Counted from the first letter of the stretch, positions 8,417-19,093 are shown. The stretch is 64,000 bases of DNA from Clostridiales bacterium mt11 (GCA_001282665.1 LN874948.1:1-64000), one strand, 5' to 3'. Notes: generated by a model not told the origin, from the sequence alone. A program made the numbers and translations.

Positions 8417-10795
8417 TTATACAAGTTCTATTACAGTAACTCCATCTCCACCTTCGCCATATTTTCCAATTCTATAGGATTTTATATTTCTATGGTTTTT
8501 CAAATAACCTTTTATTCCCTCACGCAATACTCCAGTACCTTTTCCATGGATAATATAAGCTTCTTTAAGTCCAGCTATATATACATCATCTATATACTTA
8601 TCTAAATCAAGCATTGCTTCATCTAAAGTCTTACCTCGTAAGTCAATTTCATTTTTAACATATGAGGATTTAGATTTGATAATCTTCTTAGTGCTTATTT
8701 GAGTTTTTTCTGCTCCTACCTTTTTTGCCCGTCTTAGGGTAGAAATATGAACATTTACTTTCATAAGTCCTACTTGAACCATTACATTTCCATTTTCATC
8801 AGGTAATTCTAATACAGTACCAGTTTGATTTAAAGATAGAACTTCTACATTTTCCCCTATCTTTAAATTCTTAGGTGGCTCTTTTGATTTTACATCTAAT
8901 ACATTTTTTGATATAGACTTTTCTACTTCATCTAATTTAAATTTCAATTTTTCCTGGGATTCATGAATTTTCCTACTTCTATCCTTCTCTATTTCATAGG
9001 ATATCTGTCTCAATTCACCTACTAAAGCATCGGATTCTTCTTTAGCAGCCCTTAAAATATTCCTTGCTTCCTCTTTAGCTTTCATGATGATCTTTTCTCT
9101 AGCTTCTTTCGTCTTCTCTTTTTCTAAATTTAATTCTTCCTTAAGACTTTCAACTTCATTTCTTAATTTATCCGTTTCAAATCTATTTTCTTCAATAATC
9201 TTTCTATCTTCATCTATAACTTTAAGCACATCTTCAAATTCTACATTTTCTTTGGAAACTAAATTTTTAGCATATTCTATAATATAGTCCTGTAGACCTA
9301 ATCTTTTAGATATTTCAAAAGCATTAGATTTTCCCGGCACCCCTATTAATAATCTATAGGTTGGACTCAATGTTTCTATATCAAATTCCACTGAAGCATT
9401 TTTTACTCCTTCTGTAGTCAGTGCATATATTTTAAGTTGGCTATAATGTGTTGTAGCTATAGTTCGTACATTCAAGTTTAATAGATGGTCTAGTATAGAC
9501 ATAGCCAAAGCTGCACCCTCAGTAGGATCAGTTCCAGCACCTAATTCATCAAATAATACTAAGCTATTAGATTCAACTTCTTCTAATATATTGACTATAT
9601 TGGTCATATGAGATGAAAATGTACTTAAGCTTTGCTCTATACTTTGTTCATCACCTATATCCGCAAAGACTTGATCAAATACTCCCATTTGAGAGTTAAA
9701 GTCCGCAGGAATATGGAGTCCTGATTGGGATATTAAAGTTAATAGACCTACAGTTTTTAAGGTTACAGTTTTTCCTCCTGTATTTGGTCCTGTGATAACT
9801 AATGTATTAAAATCCTTTCCAATGTATATATCAATAGGCACTACGCTTTTTACATTTAAAAGAGGATGGCGTGCTTTTCTTATATCTATATAGCCTTCCC
9901 TATTGAGGATAGGCTTAGTTCCATTCATCTCTAAGGCTAATTTACCTTTAGCAAATATGAAGTCCAGCCTTTGAAGGATATTTTGATTATTCTTAATATT
10001 ATCCACTTCTCCAGCTACCAATCCCGATAATTCTTTTAGTATTCTTTCTATCTCTTCCCTTTCCTTTATCTCCAATTCCCTTAGCTCATTATTTAATTCA
10101 ACTACAGCCATAGGTTCCACAAATAGAGTAGCACCACTAGCAGACTGATCGTGAACTAACCCTGAAAAATAACTTTTGTTTTCCTGCTTTATAGGTACTA
10201 CATATCTGCCTTCTCTCATAGTTACTATACTATCCTGCAAGTACTTTTTATATTTTTGAGAATTAATAATGGAGTTTAATTTATCCTTTATAGAATCATT
10301 TTTACTTATTATCTGCCTTCTAATGCTTCTAAGAGTAGAACTAGCATTATCTGATATTTCATTTTCATTGACTATGGCATTATTTATATCATCTTCAATA
10401 TGTTTAAAAATCATTAAACTATCTATTAGCTCTTGAATAATTGGAAATTCAGATACCTTATCATCCTTAATTTCCTTTAGGTATTTTTTTAAAGCCCTAG
10501 ACACCCTTAAAGAATCAGAAACTTTAAGTAAAGAACCAGGGCTTAGTGTTCCTCCAATTTCCGCCATTTTTAACTCATGAGATATATCGTAGATGCCATA
10601 TAAAGGTGGATTGCCCTTCTTTACGAGTAAACTTAATGCTTCTTTGGTTTCATTTTGTAACTTTTCAATCTCTTCTATATCAGTTGAAGGGGCAATTCCT
10701 TTAGCCATCTCTTTTCCAAGTTTTGATTCTGCTTTTTCTTCTAGCTTTTCTACGATTTTATGATATTCTAATACTCTGAGAGTTTTTTCATTCAT
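8417..10795 (-). CDS. mutS2: Endonuclease MutS2
   Basis: A 792-residue MutS2 with the usual order: helical MutS core (about 1-300), ABC-type ATPase with Walker A GPNTGGKT near residues 334-341 and Walker B LVLFDELGAGTDP, a long Lys/Glu coiled coil (about 510-625), a KOW-like region, and a C-terminal Smr nuclease domain with DLRG and HGKGTGVLR. MutS2 limits homologous recombination and, in Bacillus subtilis, rescues collided ribosomes. It follows the U32 gene by 15 nt in the zapA-U32-mutS2 arrangement common in Firmicutes. Confidence 0.96.
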   Translation of the reverse strand: MNEKTLRVLEYHKIVEKLEEKAESKLGKEMAKGIAPSTDIEEIEKLQNETKEALSLLVKKGNPPLYGIYDISHELKMAEIGGTLSPGSLLKVSDSLRVSRALKKYLKEIKDDKVSEFPIIQELIDSLMIFKHIEDDINNAIVNENEISDNASSTLRSIRRQIISKNDSIKDKLNSIINSQKYKKYLQDSIVTMREGRYVVPIKQENKSYFSGLVHDQSASGATLFVEPMAVVELNNELRELEIKEREEIERILKELSGLVAGEVDNIKNNQNILQRLDFIFAKGKLALEMNGTKPILNREGYIDIRKARHPLLNVKSVVPIDIYIGKDFNTLVITGPNTGGKTVTLKTVGLLTLISQSGLHIPADFNSQMGVFDQVFADIGDEQSIEQSLSTFSSHMTNIVNILEEVESNSLVLFDELGAGTDPTEGAALAMSILDHLLNLNVRTIATTHYSQLKIYALTTEGVKNASVEFDIETLSPTYRLLIGVPGKSNAFEISKRLGLQDYIIEYAKNLVSKENVEFEDVLKVIDEDRKIIEENRFETDKLRNEVESLKEELNLEKEKTKEAREKIIMKAKEEARNILRAAKEESDALVGELRQISYEIEKDRSRKIHESQEKLKFKLDEVEKSISKNVLDVKSKEPPKNLKIGENVEVLSLNQTGTVLELPDENGNVMVQVGLMKVNVHISTLRRAKKVGAEKTQISTKKIIKSKSSYVKNEIDLRGKTLDEAMLDLDKYIDDVYIAGLKEAYIIHGKGTGVLREGIKGYLKNHRNIKSYRIGKYGEGGDGVTVIELV

Positions 10796-10810
10796 AGGAT
10801 CACCTCAAAA

Positions 10811-13231
10811 TTATATAACCCCTCTAAAATAATGACCTTTGGTTATATTGTTTTTATTTCTATATTGGTCCATAAACTTACTTATTTCATCTTTAGAAAT
10901 TATTCCATTGGCATAATTATAGTAAACTTCTTGCAATTGTTTAATATTTTTATTTTCAAAAGTAAAATCCAATCTTACTGTATTCACATGGTTATCATAT
11001 ATTTGGTTTAAACTATCCAATACCATTAAAGGCACGCTATTATAAATAGTTGTAAATCCTTTTTTTCTCTCCATATAAAAATCTATACCCTTTCTATCTC
11101 TAAGACCATATCCTTCACTATAAGGGCAAGTTTTACAATTTAAATCATCTTTACAATTCTTTACTAAAGACATAGGGCAATGTTTAGTCACCATCAATGG
11201 CAAGTAACCATATCCAATAGTTTCATAGATTAAAGAATTGTTACTACATATGTTTCCAATCTGATTCATGGTCAATTCTGGAGATAGGGTAATGCTCTTC
11301 AAACCCTGTTTCTTTAGGAAAAAAACAGTAGAACTATTAAATACATTTAAACCAATATCCCCATGGATATCCAGATTGAAATTATCCTTTATAAACTGTA
11401 ATGTACCTATATTGGAAACACAAACCCCATGGATTAAATCCTCTACTCCTTTAATACTTTCCTTTAGCCTATCTAAATCTTCGCTATAAAGTATTTTATC
11501 CGTTAATAGATATATTTCCTTTCCATGTTCCTTAGCTTTTAATACTGCTTCTTGTAAACCATCATGGAACCCTAAATAAACTCTATCCAATTTATTTAAA
11601 TCCAATTGCTCAAATTGTTCTTTTTTTAGTACGCTGATGGATATCTTATTCTTCATATTGTTATCTATTGTATCAAAAGTTAAATATTTATTAATCCTGT
11701 CTTCATATTCATCATTGGATATATGAATTCTATTATTGAAGTTTTTTCGTACATTATCCAAATCATCTATTACAGCTCTTCTCAATCCATTTATTTCACT
11801 TACAGGCATAAAAGAGCCTTCTTCTAAGTTGATATCAATATTATTTATATAATATACAGTATCCTTTAGTTTTGATAGTTGATTAATAACCTTTTCTTCT
11901 GTTAATGCTGCCCTTTCAGCTTTTTCTACTACAAACTCTGATTGGGTTTTGATTGTTTTCCCATCATGATTTATGATTAACTCTGCTGGTTTACCTATGG
12001 ATATGTTAACTTCCATATCTATGGGATATTTGATTTTTTCATCTTCATAGGACTCCTTAGCTTCACTTAAGAGTCTGCTGCTCGATGTCTTATATACCTT
12101 AGAGTCCTCGGAAATATTGGACATATTATCAACCTTTATAGTCGTTTCTTTGTCGGCAGAAAAAGTCATTATAGTCCCTATATAATCTCCTCTTGTAGTT
12201 TCAAACTCTATTCCATCACCTTTTTCCACACTTTCATGTAATTTAATATATACACAGCTCCTATGGACTTTAACTACATTACCAATCAATATACCTCTAT
12301 TATCAGGTCGTTCATAAGATATAAAATTTCTACCAAAGTCCTGTAACATTATGCCCTTTGTAAATCCCCTATTAAATATCTGGGCTACATCTTCTTTATC
12401 CTTTTCATCAATGCTATCTTCCATATCCAACGCTTTTCTATAATTTTTAACAATTGTAGCTACATATTCTGGTCTTTTCATTCTGCCTTCTATTTTTAAA
12501 GAAACAATACCGCTATTTACTATATCATGAACATAATCTAAGGTATTCAAATCCTTTGGACTAAGTAGATGCTTCTTATTCCATTCGTAAAAAGGCAAAT
12601 CTCCTTTGTCATAATCTACAATACTATATGCCATTCTACAAGGCTGGGCGCATTTACCTCTATTACCACTCCGTCCTCCTAAAACACTGCTCATAAGGCA
12701 TTGACCAGAATAAGAAACACATAAGGCCCCATGTATAAATCCTTCCAATTCAATATTGGTATTATCATGTATTTTTCTTATCTCTTTCAGCGGTGTTTCT
12801 CTAGCTAAAACGACTCTCTCAAATCCTGAATTTTCCAAAAAAATAGCTCCTGATAAGTTATTTATTGTCATCTGGGTACTTCCATGCAGCTGAAAATCGG
12901 GAAAAACTTTATTTACCAAATAGGCAAGACCTAAATCTTGTATGATAAGTCCATCTACATCTATTTCATATAAATATTTAACATAATCTAGCGTCTCTTT
13001 CATTTCCTCATCATCAATAAGTATATTCACCGTTACATATACCTTTACACCCCTAAGATGGGAATATTCAATTGCAGATTTCAACTCGTTATAATCAAAA
13101 TTATTAGCATATTGTCTTGCACTAAATAATTTTCCTCCTAGATAAACTGCATCAGCACCATTTTGTACAGCTGCATATAGAGATTCCATGCTACCAACAG
13201 GAGCTAATAACTCTACATTTTTGTTTAACAC
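10811..13231 (-). CDS. U32 family protein with DUF3656 (RNA hydroxylation type)
   Basis: An 806-residue protein. The N-terminal half is a U32 domain with ELLAPVGS-like start, HGSTQMTINN, the conserved CVSYSGQC, and NRGKCAQPCR. DUF3656 and a second U32-like half follow, ending in a Cys cluster (CPMSLVKNCKDDLNCKTC). Members of this superfamily (RlhA, TrhP, YrrN/YrrO) hydroxylate rRNA or tRNA and probably bind an Fe-S cluster through these cysteines; the peptidase label is historical. The RNA target here is not predictable. The stop of zapA lies 4 nt upstream, so the two are translated from one mRNA. Confidence 0.87.
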   Translation of the reverse strand: MLNKNVELLAPVGSMESLYAAVQNGADAVYLGGKLFSARQYANNFDYNELKSAIEYSHLRGVKVYVTVNILIDDEEMKETLDYVKYLYEIDVDGLIIQDLGLAYLVNKVFPDFQLHGSTQMTINNLSGAIFLENSGFERVVLARETPLKEIRKIHDNTNIELEGFIHGALCVSYSGQCLMSSVLGGRSGNRGKCAQPCRMAYSIVDYDKGDLPFYEWNKKHLLSPKDLNTLDYVHDIVNSGIVSLKIEGRMKRPEYVATIVKNYRKALDMEDSIDEKDKEDVAQIFNRGFTKGIMLQDFGRNFISYERPDNRGILIGNVVKVHRSCVYIKLHESVEKGDGIEFETTRGDYIGTIMTFSADKETTIKVDNMSNISEDSKVYKTSSSRLLSEAKESYEDEKIKYPIDMEVNISIGKPAELIINHDGKTIKTQSEFVVEKAERAALTEEKVINQLSKLKDTVYYINNIDINLEEGSFMPVSEINGLRRAVIDDLDNVRKNFNNRIHISNDEYEDRINKYLTFDTIDNNMKNKISISVLKKEQFEQLDLNKLDRVYLGFHDGLQEAVLKAKEHGKEIYLLTDKILYSEDLDRLKESIKGVEDLIHGVCVSNIGTLQFIKDNFNLDIHGDIGLNVFNSSTVFFLKKQGLKSITLSPELTMNQIGNICSNNSLIYETIGYGYLPLMVTKHCPMSLVKNCKDDLNCKTCPYSEGYGLRDRKGIDFYMERKKGFTTIYNSVPLMVLDSLNQIYDNHVNTVRLDFTFENKNIKQLQEVYYNYANGIISKDEISKFMDQYRNKNNITKGHYFRGVI

Positions 13232-13235
13232 TTAT

Positions 13236-13805
13236 TTAAACTTCCTCCTTATTGAATATATTTCTTTCATTATCGTATGATTTTACTGCTTCTTCCAATT
13301 CTTTTTTAATCTCTATCAATTCAATTTGATTATCAAATATCTTATCTTGAAGTTTTTTTATCATATTTTGACTCTCTTGAAGTTCCCTTTCCTTTATTGC
13401 TAAAGCTTGGTTATATTTTTCAACACTCTTATTTAAGTTTTCATTCTCTCTCTTTGTATCTAACAATTCGTCCTTATAAGTATTGCAACTTTTTTCTAAT
13501 TCTTCTATTCTTGATTTTGCTTCTTCCAATTTATTTACAAGGGTTTCGTATTCTTCCATAGGAGCTTTAGCTTCACTTTTTAGAGATTTTAAATCCATAC
13601 TAGTCCTATATAACTCATCTGTAATATTTAATGCAGCTAATGTTGCAGCCATAGAACCACTTAATCTAGCATTTTTACTTGTCATTTCCTTAATCTTTTC
13701 ATCTACATACATAGCCAATCCACGTACATATTCTTCAGAACCATTCCCTACAACTGTAAAGTTACGACCATCTATAAGGACGTTAATTTTATTTTTATCC
13801 GTCAT
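13236..13805 (-). CDS. zapA: Cell division protein ZapA with extended coiled coil
   Basis: A 189-residue protein. The N-terminal about 90 residues are ZapA (NVLIDGRNFTVVG, YVRGLAMYVDEKI, AATLAALNITDEL), which binds and bundles FtsZ at the division site. The remaining about 100 residues are a charged coiled coil (LEEAKSRIEEL through IEIKKELEEAV), longer than the minimal family length of about 100 but typical of clostridial versions. It is first in a zapA-U32-mutS2 unit and is separated from pheT by a terminator, so it probably has its own promoter in 13806-13950. Confidence 0.9.
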   Translation of the reverse strand: MTDKNKINVLIDGRNFTVVGNGSEEYVRGLAMYVDEKIKEMTSKNARLSGSMAATLAALNITDELYRTSMDLKSLKSEAKAPMEEYETLVNKLEEAKSRIEELEKSCNTYKDELLDTKRENENLNKSVEKYNQALAIKERELQESQNMIKKLQDKIFDNQIELIEIKKELEEAVKSYDNERNIFNKEEV

Positions 13806-13949
13806 AACTTACCCACTCCCTTATCATTATCTTTACTTATATATATTCTCCATAATTTCTCGTTTTCCTTCCTTCTTTATAATTCATAGAAAATATAATT
13901 TTCAATAAATAGGTCTAAAAATCCCTCCGCTGAAAATATCTATATTGAA

Positions 13950-13986
13950 ACTTTTTTTTAAAAAGGAGTAGAAAAATCTACTCCTT
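13950..13986 (-). terminator. Intrinsic terminator of pheST
   Basis: On the minus strand AAGGAGTAG / CTACTCCTT forms a tight hairpin followed by TTTTTAAAAA. It overlaps the pheT stop codon. Confidence 0.85.
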
Positions 13987-16378
13987 AGCTTCTAAGTTTA
14001 GCGTCAAATTCACTTTCTAGATTTTTTATTATATTTTGATGAATTACATTGACCTCGTCATCCTTTAATGTTCCATAGAATGATCTATATGTTATCGAAA
14101 ATGCAACACTTTTCTTACCTTCTGATATCTGGCCACCTGAATAAACGTCAAACAATTCTACCTTTTCAATTAAACCTTCACTATGTTTCCAAATTACCTT
14201 TTCCAACTCTCCTACTAGAACATCCCTATCCACTACTACTGCAATATCTCTTTCTATTGCTGGATATTTTGGTAGGGGTTTATATTTTCTACTCAAATTT
14301 GCTTCATTTACTATTTTATCAAAATCCAAATATGCTATATATACTCTACTGCCTATATCATAATTCTCTAAAACGTCTATGTGTACTTCACCAATAGTTC
14401 CAATACTCTCTCCATCATGAATTATATTTGCTGTTCTATTAGGATGGAATGTAGGATTGTTTTGTTCTCTTAAGTATTCTACATCTTGAATACCCAATCT
14501 TTCAAATAAAACTTCTACTATTTCCTTTATATCATAAAAGTCTACATCTCCATACATACCTATGGATAGCATTTTCTTCTCAATAGGCAGTTCCTCAATT
14601 GGTAATTCCTTTGGTATAAATATATTCCCAATTTCATAAACAGAACATTCTTTTACACCATAGTTATAATTTCTACTCAATAGCTCCAATATATTGGGAA
14701 CTAAAGTAGTTCTCATTACGCTATAGTCTTCCCCAAGAGGATTTATAAGTTTTATATATTTCCTCAAATTGCTATTTGTCCCTACCTTTATCTTATCATA
14801 AGCCTTTGGACTAATAAAGGAATAAGTCATAGCTTGATTTACACCCATACCTTGAAGTACAAATTTGACTTTATCTTCTACTAATCTCCCTGCTGGTCTT
14901 TCTCCTCTCGTCAGTACTCCCACTAAAGGTTTAGTTGTTATATTATGAAATCCATGTAATCTCCCTATTTCCTCTACTAAATCCACTTCTTCATTTAAGT
15001 CCAATCTATAGGTAGGTATAGTTACTTTCAATAGCTCTTTATCTAAGGAAGTTTTTAACTCCAATCTTTCAAGATAATCAATCATTTCATCTATGGTTAA
15101 ATCTGTTCCAAGAAGATCGTTTACTTTTTTAGGTCTTAATTGGATTATTTTTTCTTTCCTAATGTTTTCATAGACATCTATCTTGCCCTTTACTACACTA
15201 CCTGTTCCAGTTTCCTCAACTAACTGACATACCCTTTCAGCTGCAACTTCGCATAGGTTTGAATCTATACCTTTTTCATATCTTGCAGAAGCTTCAGTCC
15301 TTAATCCAATGCTCTTTGATGTAAGACGAACGCTTTTATCGTTAAAATTAGCTGACTCCAATAATACAGTTGTAGTTTCCTCAGTAACTTCAGTACCCAT
15401 ACCTCCCATTACACCAGCTATACCAATTGCTTTTTCTTCATCTGCGATTACTAAATTTGAAGGGGAAAGGGTTCTTTCTATATCATCTATGGTAATTATC
15501 TTTTCCTTATCTACTGCTCTCCTAACAATTATCTTATTTCCCTCTACCTTATTTAAATCAAAGGCATGAAGAGGCTGCCCAAATTCTAACATTACATAGT
15601 TGGTGATATCAACCATATTATTAATAGGTCTTACCCCTGCTTCCATAAGCTTAATTTGAAGCCATAGAGGGGATTCCTTTATCTTTATGTCTTTAATTAT
15701 TCTGGCATAATACCTATTACAAAGCTCTTTATCAGTTTCAATTGATTCTATATAATTTTTTATATCGTCTACTTCATCTTTGGTATCTATTTGAGGAAGC
15801 TTTAGCTTTTTATTAAAAGTAGCAGCAGTTTCCCTTGCCATACCTACAATGCTTAAACAATCAGGTCTATTAGGAGTTATTTCAAACTCTATTACTTCTC
15901 CATGTAATCCTAGGATTTCATTGATATCGCTACCTAATGGATAATCTTTATCAAAAACGAATATACCATCCCTTTGATGTTTTGGAATTACATTATCTTC
16001 AAATCCAAGCTCCTTTAAAGAACAAAGCATCCCATAAGAATCTACTCCTCTAAAATTGGTCTTCTCTATGTAAATACCATTTGGAAGCTTTGCACCAATT
16101 AAAGCTACAGGTACACAATCTCCTTCTTTTAAATTAGTAGCTCCTGTAACTATTTGAAGGGTTTCTTTCCCGATATCTACCATAGTAATTAATAACTTCT
16201 TTGCATTTTCATGTTTCTCTAATTTTAATATCTTACCTACTACTACATTTTCAATACCTTTATCTAAAGAAATAATCGACTCTACATGAGAACCAGATAA
16301 GGTAAGATTATCCGCCAATACTTTAGAGTCTTCATCTAAATTTACATATTCTCGTAGCCATTTAACTGGTAATAGCAT
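13985..16378 (-). CDS. pheT: Phenylalanyl-tRNA synthetase beta subunit
   Basis: A 797-residue beta chain of the (alpha-beta)2 PheRS. Domains in order: N-terminal with tRNA-binding EMAP/OB-like segment (VVGKILKLEKHENAKKL), B3/B4 editing domain, B5 domain, catalytic-like core (AMTYSFISP), and C-terminal ferredoxin-fold anticodon-binding domain (KYPAIERDIAVVVD). The start is set by AGGAGG at 16385-16390: it abuts an upstream ATG at 16384 but lies 6 nt from the ATG at 16378, which is therefore preferred. It follows pheS closely. Confidence 0.95.
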   Translation of the reverse strand: MLLPVKWLREYVNLDEDSKVLADNLTLSGSHVESIISLDKGIENVVVGKILKLEKHENAKKLLITMVDIGKETLQIVTGATNLKEGDCVPVALIGAKLPNGIYIEKTNFRGVDSYGMLCSLKELGFEDNVIPKHQRDGIFVFDKDYPLGSDINEILGLHGEVIEFEITPNRPDCLSIVGMARETAATFNKKLKLPQIDTKDEVDDIKNYIESIETDKELCNRYYARIIKDIKIKESPLWLQIKLMEAGVRPINNMVDITNYVMLEFGQPLHAFDLNKVEGNKIIVRRAVDKEKIITIDDIERTLSPSNLVIADEEKAIGIAGVMGGMGTEVTEETTTVLLESANFNDKSVRLTSKSIGLRTEASARYEKGIDSNLCEVAAERVCQLVEETGTGSVVKGKIDVYENIRKEKIIQLRPKKVNDLLGTDLTIDEMIDYLERLELKTSLDKELLKVTIPTYRLDLNEEVDLVEEIGRLHGFHNITTKPLVGVLTRGERPAGRLVEDKVKFVLQGMGVNQAMTYSFISPKAYDKIKVGTNSNLRKYIKLINPLGEDYSVMRTTLVPNILELLSRNYNYGVKECSVYEIGNIFIPKELPIEELPIEKKMLSIGMYGDVDFYDIKEIVEVLFERLGIQDVEYLREQNNPTFHPNRTANIIHDGESIGTIGEVHIDVLENYDIGSRVYIAYLDFDKIVNEANLSRKYKPLPKYPAIERDIAVVVDRDVLVGELEKVIWKHSEGLIEKVELFDVYSGGQISEGKKSVAFSITYRSFYGTLKDDEVNVIHQNIIKNLESEFDAKLRS

Positions 16379-16398
16379 TTTCATCCTCCTCGAATCTA

Positions 16399-17421
16399 TT
16401 AAAATTGTTCTAAAAATCTATTATCATTCTCGAATAATAATCGTATATCGTTAATTCCGTATTTTACCATAGCTATCCTATCAATTCCCATTCCAAATGC
16501 AAATCCACTATACTTTTCTGGATCGATGCCGCAGTTTTCAAGAACCTTTGGATTTACCATACCGCATCCTAGAAGCTCCATACTCCAGCCAGTTCCATTA
16601 CAAGCTGGGCAGCCTTTACCCTTACATTCAAAACACGAAACGTCTACTTCTGCACTTGGTTCTGTAAATGGAAAATAATGAGGTCTAAACCTTGTCTGCA
16701 TATCTTTACCAAACAATTCTTTTATAAATATATCAATAGTATGCATTAAATTAGTCATAGTTACATTCTCATCGATTACCAATCCTTCTAATTGATGAAA
16801 CATTGGTGAATGTGTGTCATCCACATCATCAAATCTAAAGGTTCTTCCTGCAGAAACTATTCTAAGTGGAGGTTTCATTTCTTTCATTGCCCTAATTTGA
16901 ACAGAAGATGTATGAGTTCTCAATAATATATCTTTATTTATATAAAAAGTATCCGATAAATCTCTTGATGGGTGATTTTCTGGTGAGTTTAAAGCATCAA
17001 AATTGTATTCTACAGTTTCTATTTCCGGACCATCAATTACACTAAAACCCATACTAATAAATAAATTTTCTAATTCTTCAATTGTAGATAAAAGCGGGTG
17101 GCGATGTCCTAGCTTCCTAGTATTCTTACTTATACTGATGTCAATTTTTTCTTTTTCAATCTTATCTTTTTTCATCTCTTCTCTAAGTCTATCTTTAGCA
17201 TCTGATAGCTCTTTTTCTATCTCTTGTCTAATTTCATTAGCTAATTGACCTATGACTGGTCTTTCTTCCTTTGGAAGCTTACCCATTTCACGCAAAAGTA
17301 ATGTTAACTGACCTTTTTTACCCATATACTTAATTCTAATATTCTCCAGATTATCCAAACTATTTAAGGACTTAATATTAGATAAAGCTTCTTCTTTAAT
17401 CTCTCTTAATCTATCTTTCAT
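16399..17421 (-). CDS. pheS: Phenylalanyl-tRNA synthetase alpha subunit
   Basis: A 340-residue class II catalytic subunit. It has the N-terminal coiled coil, motif 2 region (LRTHTSSVQIRAM, FRFDDVDDTHSPMFHQLEG) and motif 3 near the C-terminus (GFAFGMGIDRIAMVKYG). A four-cysteine insert (CFECKGKGCPAC) may bind zinc. AAAGGAG precedes the ATG. Unlike argS, thrS, valS, trpS and cysK here, no T-box is visible in the 200 nt upstream; only the terminator of the previous gene lies there. Confidence 0.96.
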   Translation of the reverse strand: MKDRLREIKEEALSNIKSLNSLDNLENIRIKYMGKKGQLTLLLREMGKLPKEERPVIGQLANEIRQEIEKELSDAKDRLREEMKKDKIEKEKIDISISKNTRKLGHRHPLLSTIEELENLFISMGFSVIDGPEIETVEYNFDALNSPENHPSRDLSDTFYINKDILLRTHTSSVQIRAMKEMKPPLRIVSAGRTFRFDDVDDTHSPMFHQLEGLVIDENVTMTNLMHTIDIFIKELFGKDMQTRFRPHYFPFTEPSAEVDVSCFECKGKGCPACNGTGWSMELLGCGMVNPKVLENCGIDPEKYSGFAFGMGIDRIAMVKYGINDIRLLFENDNRFLEQF

Positions 17422-17530
17422 CGTAATACTCCTTTCTTATATAGCCAAAACTCTTTTTCGCTCTTTTATATAAATGAAGTCTTTATAAAATATCATTTTT
17501 TTGAGATAAACCATTATTGCACATATTTTA

Positions 17531-17575
17531 TAAAAAACAAGACCTAAATCCTTTAGAATAAAGGTTAAAAGGTCT
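17531..17575 (-). terminator. Intrinsic terminator after the TrmH-family gene
   Basis: Minus-strand hairpin with outer arms AGACCT / AGGTCT and inner pairing AACCTTTA / TAAAGGAT, followed by TTGTTTTTTAT. It separates the potassium-transport/methyltransferase unit from pheST. Confidence 0.8.
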
Positions 17576-17621
17576 AAACTATTTACTAAATTATAGCACC
17601 TATATCTTTAAATTACAAGAA

Positions 17622-18419
17622 TTATTGAATTCTCTGCCTCATAGCTTCATACATTATTATAGATGAAGCAACTGCCGCATTTAAAGACTCTGCTTTCCCA
17701 AGCATAGGTATTTTTATTAGATTATCCGCTAAGGAATATAAAGATTTAGAAACCCCTTTAGATTCATTTCCAATAATTAACACACAAGATTCCTTAAAAT
17801 TTGTATCTTGTATATATTGGCTACCTTCTAAAGAGGTAGAATATATCTTTACGCCTTCTCTTTTAAGTTTTTCTATTACTCCCATCCTCTCTGGCTCATG
17901 AAAAATTGGTGTACGAAGTATAGATCCCATAGTAGAGCGAACGACCTTTGGATTATAGATATCTACACAGCCTTCTGTGACTATTATACCATCTATACCA
18001 AAGGCATCTGCAGTTCTAATTATAGTTCCCATATTTCCTGGATCCTGTACTTCATCTAATAATAAAAAAAAGGGACTATTCTGTATATCTAAATCCTCAA
18101 TAGTACTCACTTCAAATCCAATAACAGCCAATACTCCTTGAGGACTTTCCATATCGGATATTTCCCTATATAACTTATGGGGAATACGTACTAATCTATC
18201 ATAGGATTTTATTTTGTCAAAAAGAGCTTGACCTCCTCCCATATTAAATAGTTCATCAGAATATACAATATGGGCTATTGGACAATTGTTATCTATGCAC
18301 TCTTCAACTACCTTAATCCCTTCTGCAAGGAATAAATGCTTTGTCCATCTACCTTTCTTTCTATATAGGCTTTTAATTTCTTTAATTATAGGGTTTGAGG
18401 GGCTAGTTATATCCATCAT
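17622..18419 (-). CDS. TrmH/SpoU-family RNA 2'-O-methyltransferase
   Basis: A 265-residue SPOUT methyltransferase that probably 2'-O-methylates rRNA using SAM. The N-terminal substrate-binding domain (FLAEGIKVVEECI) is followed by the knotted catalytic domain with motif 1 DPGNMGTIIRTADAFG, motif 2 VLIIGNESKGVS and motif 3 IPMLGKAESLNAAVASSI. Closest by layout to RlmB or TsnR-like proteins; the target nucleotide is uncertain. Two tandem ATG codons begin the gene 3 nt after trkA, so it is translationally linked to the potassium transporter genes. Confidence 0.92.
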   Translation of the reverse strand: MMDITSPSNPIIKEIKSLYRKKGRWTKHLFLAEGIKVVEECIDNNCPIAHIVYSDELFNMGGGQALFDKIKSYDRLVRIPHKLYREISDMESPQGVLAVIGFEVSTIEDLDIQNSPFFLLLDEVQDPGNMGTIIRTADAFGIDGIIVTEGCVDIYNPKVVRSTMGSILRTPIFHEPERMGVIEKLKREGVKIYSTSLEGSQYIQDTNFKESCVLIIGNESKGVSKSLYSLADNLIKIPMLGKAESLNAAVASSIIMYEAMRQRIQ

Positions 18420-18422
18420 AGA

Positions 18423-19079
18423 TTACTCACCAGCACTTTTTTCAATTTTCTTAATATCTTCTGTACTACCAATAACCACCAATATATCTCCCTTAAGGAT
18501 AACATCATCTGCATAAGGGGATACATTTATCTCCTTATCTCTTTTAATTGCCATAACATTAATTCCATATCTTGTAGGAAGCCCTAATTCTTTCAATGTC
18601 TTACCAGACCATTGGTCCAAAGCTGTAATTTCCAATATGCTATAATCTGAAGAAAGCTCTATAAAATCGAGTATATTGGAAGAAACCAAATTGTGAGCTA
18701 CCCTAACTCCCATATCCCTTTCTGGATATATGATTTTATCTGCGCCAATCTTGGATAATACCTTTCCATGAAGGACATCATGAGCTTTGGCAATTACCCT
18801 TTTTACCCCTAATTCTTTAGCTATTAAAGTAGCCATAATAGAAGCCTCATAATTAGAACCAATACTCACGATTACAACGTCAAAATTTCTTATACCTAAT
18901 TCAAGTAAAACATTCTCATCAGTAACATCTGCTTGTACTGCATGGGTCACTTCTTCAGCAATCTCCTGAACTTTTTCTTCATCTGCGTCTACAGCTAATA
19001 CCTCATGACCCAGATTATAAAGTGTTCTTGCAATGCTTGAACCAAATCTCCCACAACCGATTACAACAAATTGTTTCAT
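18423..19079 (-). CDS. trkA: Potassium uptake regulatory subunit TrkA/KtrA
   Basis: A 218-residue RCK protein: a Rossmann RCK_N domain beginning VIGCGRFGSSIARTL with the acidic end of beta-2 (AVDADEEK), then an RCK_C domain from about residue 140. It forms the cytoplasmic ring that gates the TrkH/KtrB pore in response to nucleotide. It starts 14 nt after the trkH stop. The length and single RCK unit fit Gram-positive KtrA/TrkA. Confidence 0.93.
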   Translation of the reverse strand: MKQFVVIGCGRFGSSIARTLYNLGHEVLAVDADEEKVQEIAEEVTHAVQADVTDENVLLELGIRNFDVVIVSIGSNYEASIMATLIAKELGVKRVIAKAHDVLHGKVLSKIGADKIIYPERDMGVRVAHNLVSSNILDFIELSSDYSILEITALDQWSGKTLKELGLPTRYGINVMAIKRDKEINVSPYADDVILKGDILVVIGSTEDIKKIEKSAGE

Positions 19080-19093
19080 ATATTATCCCCTCT

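Noticed and set aside
17422..17621. T-box before pheS
   Set aside because: No AGGGTGG...GCGG core; the only structure is the terminator of the previous gene.
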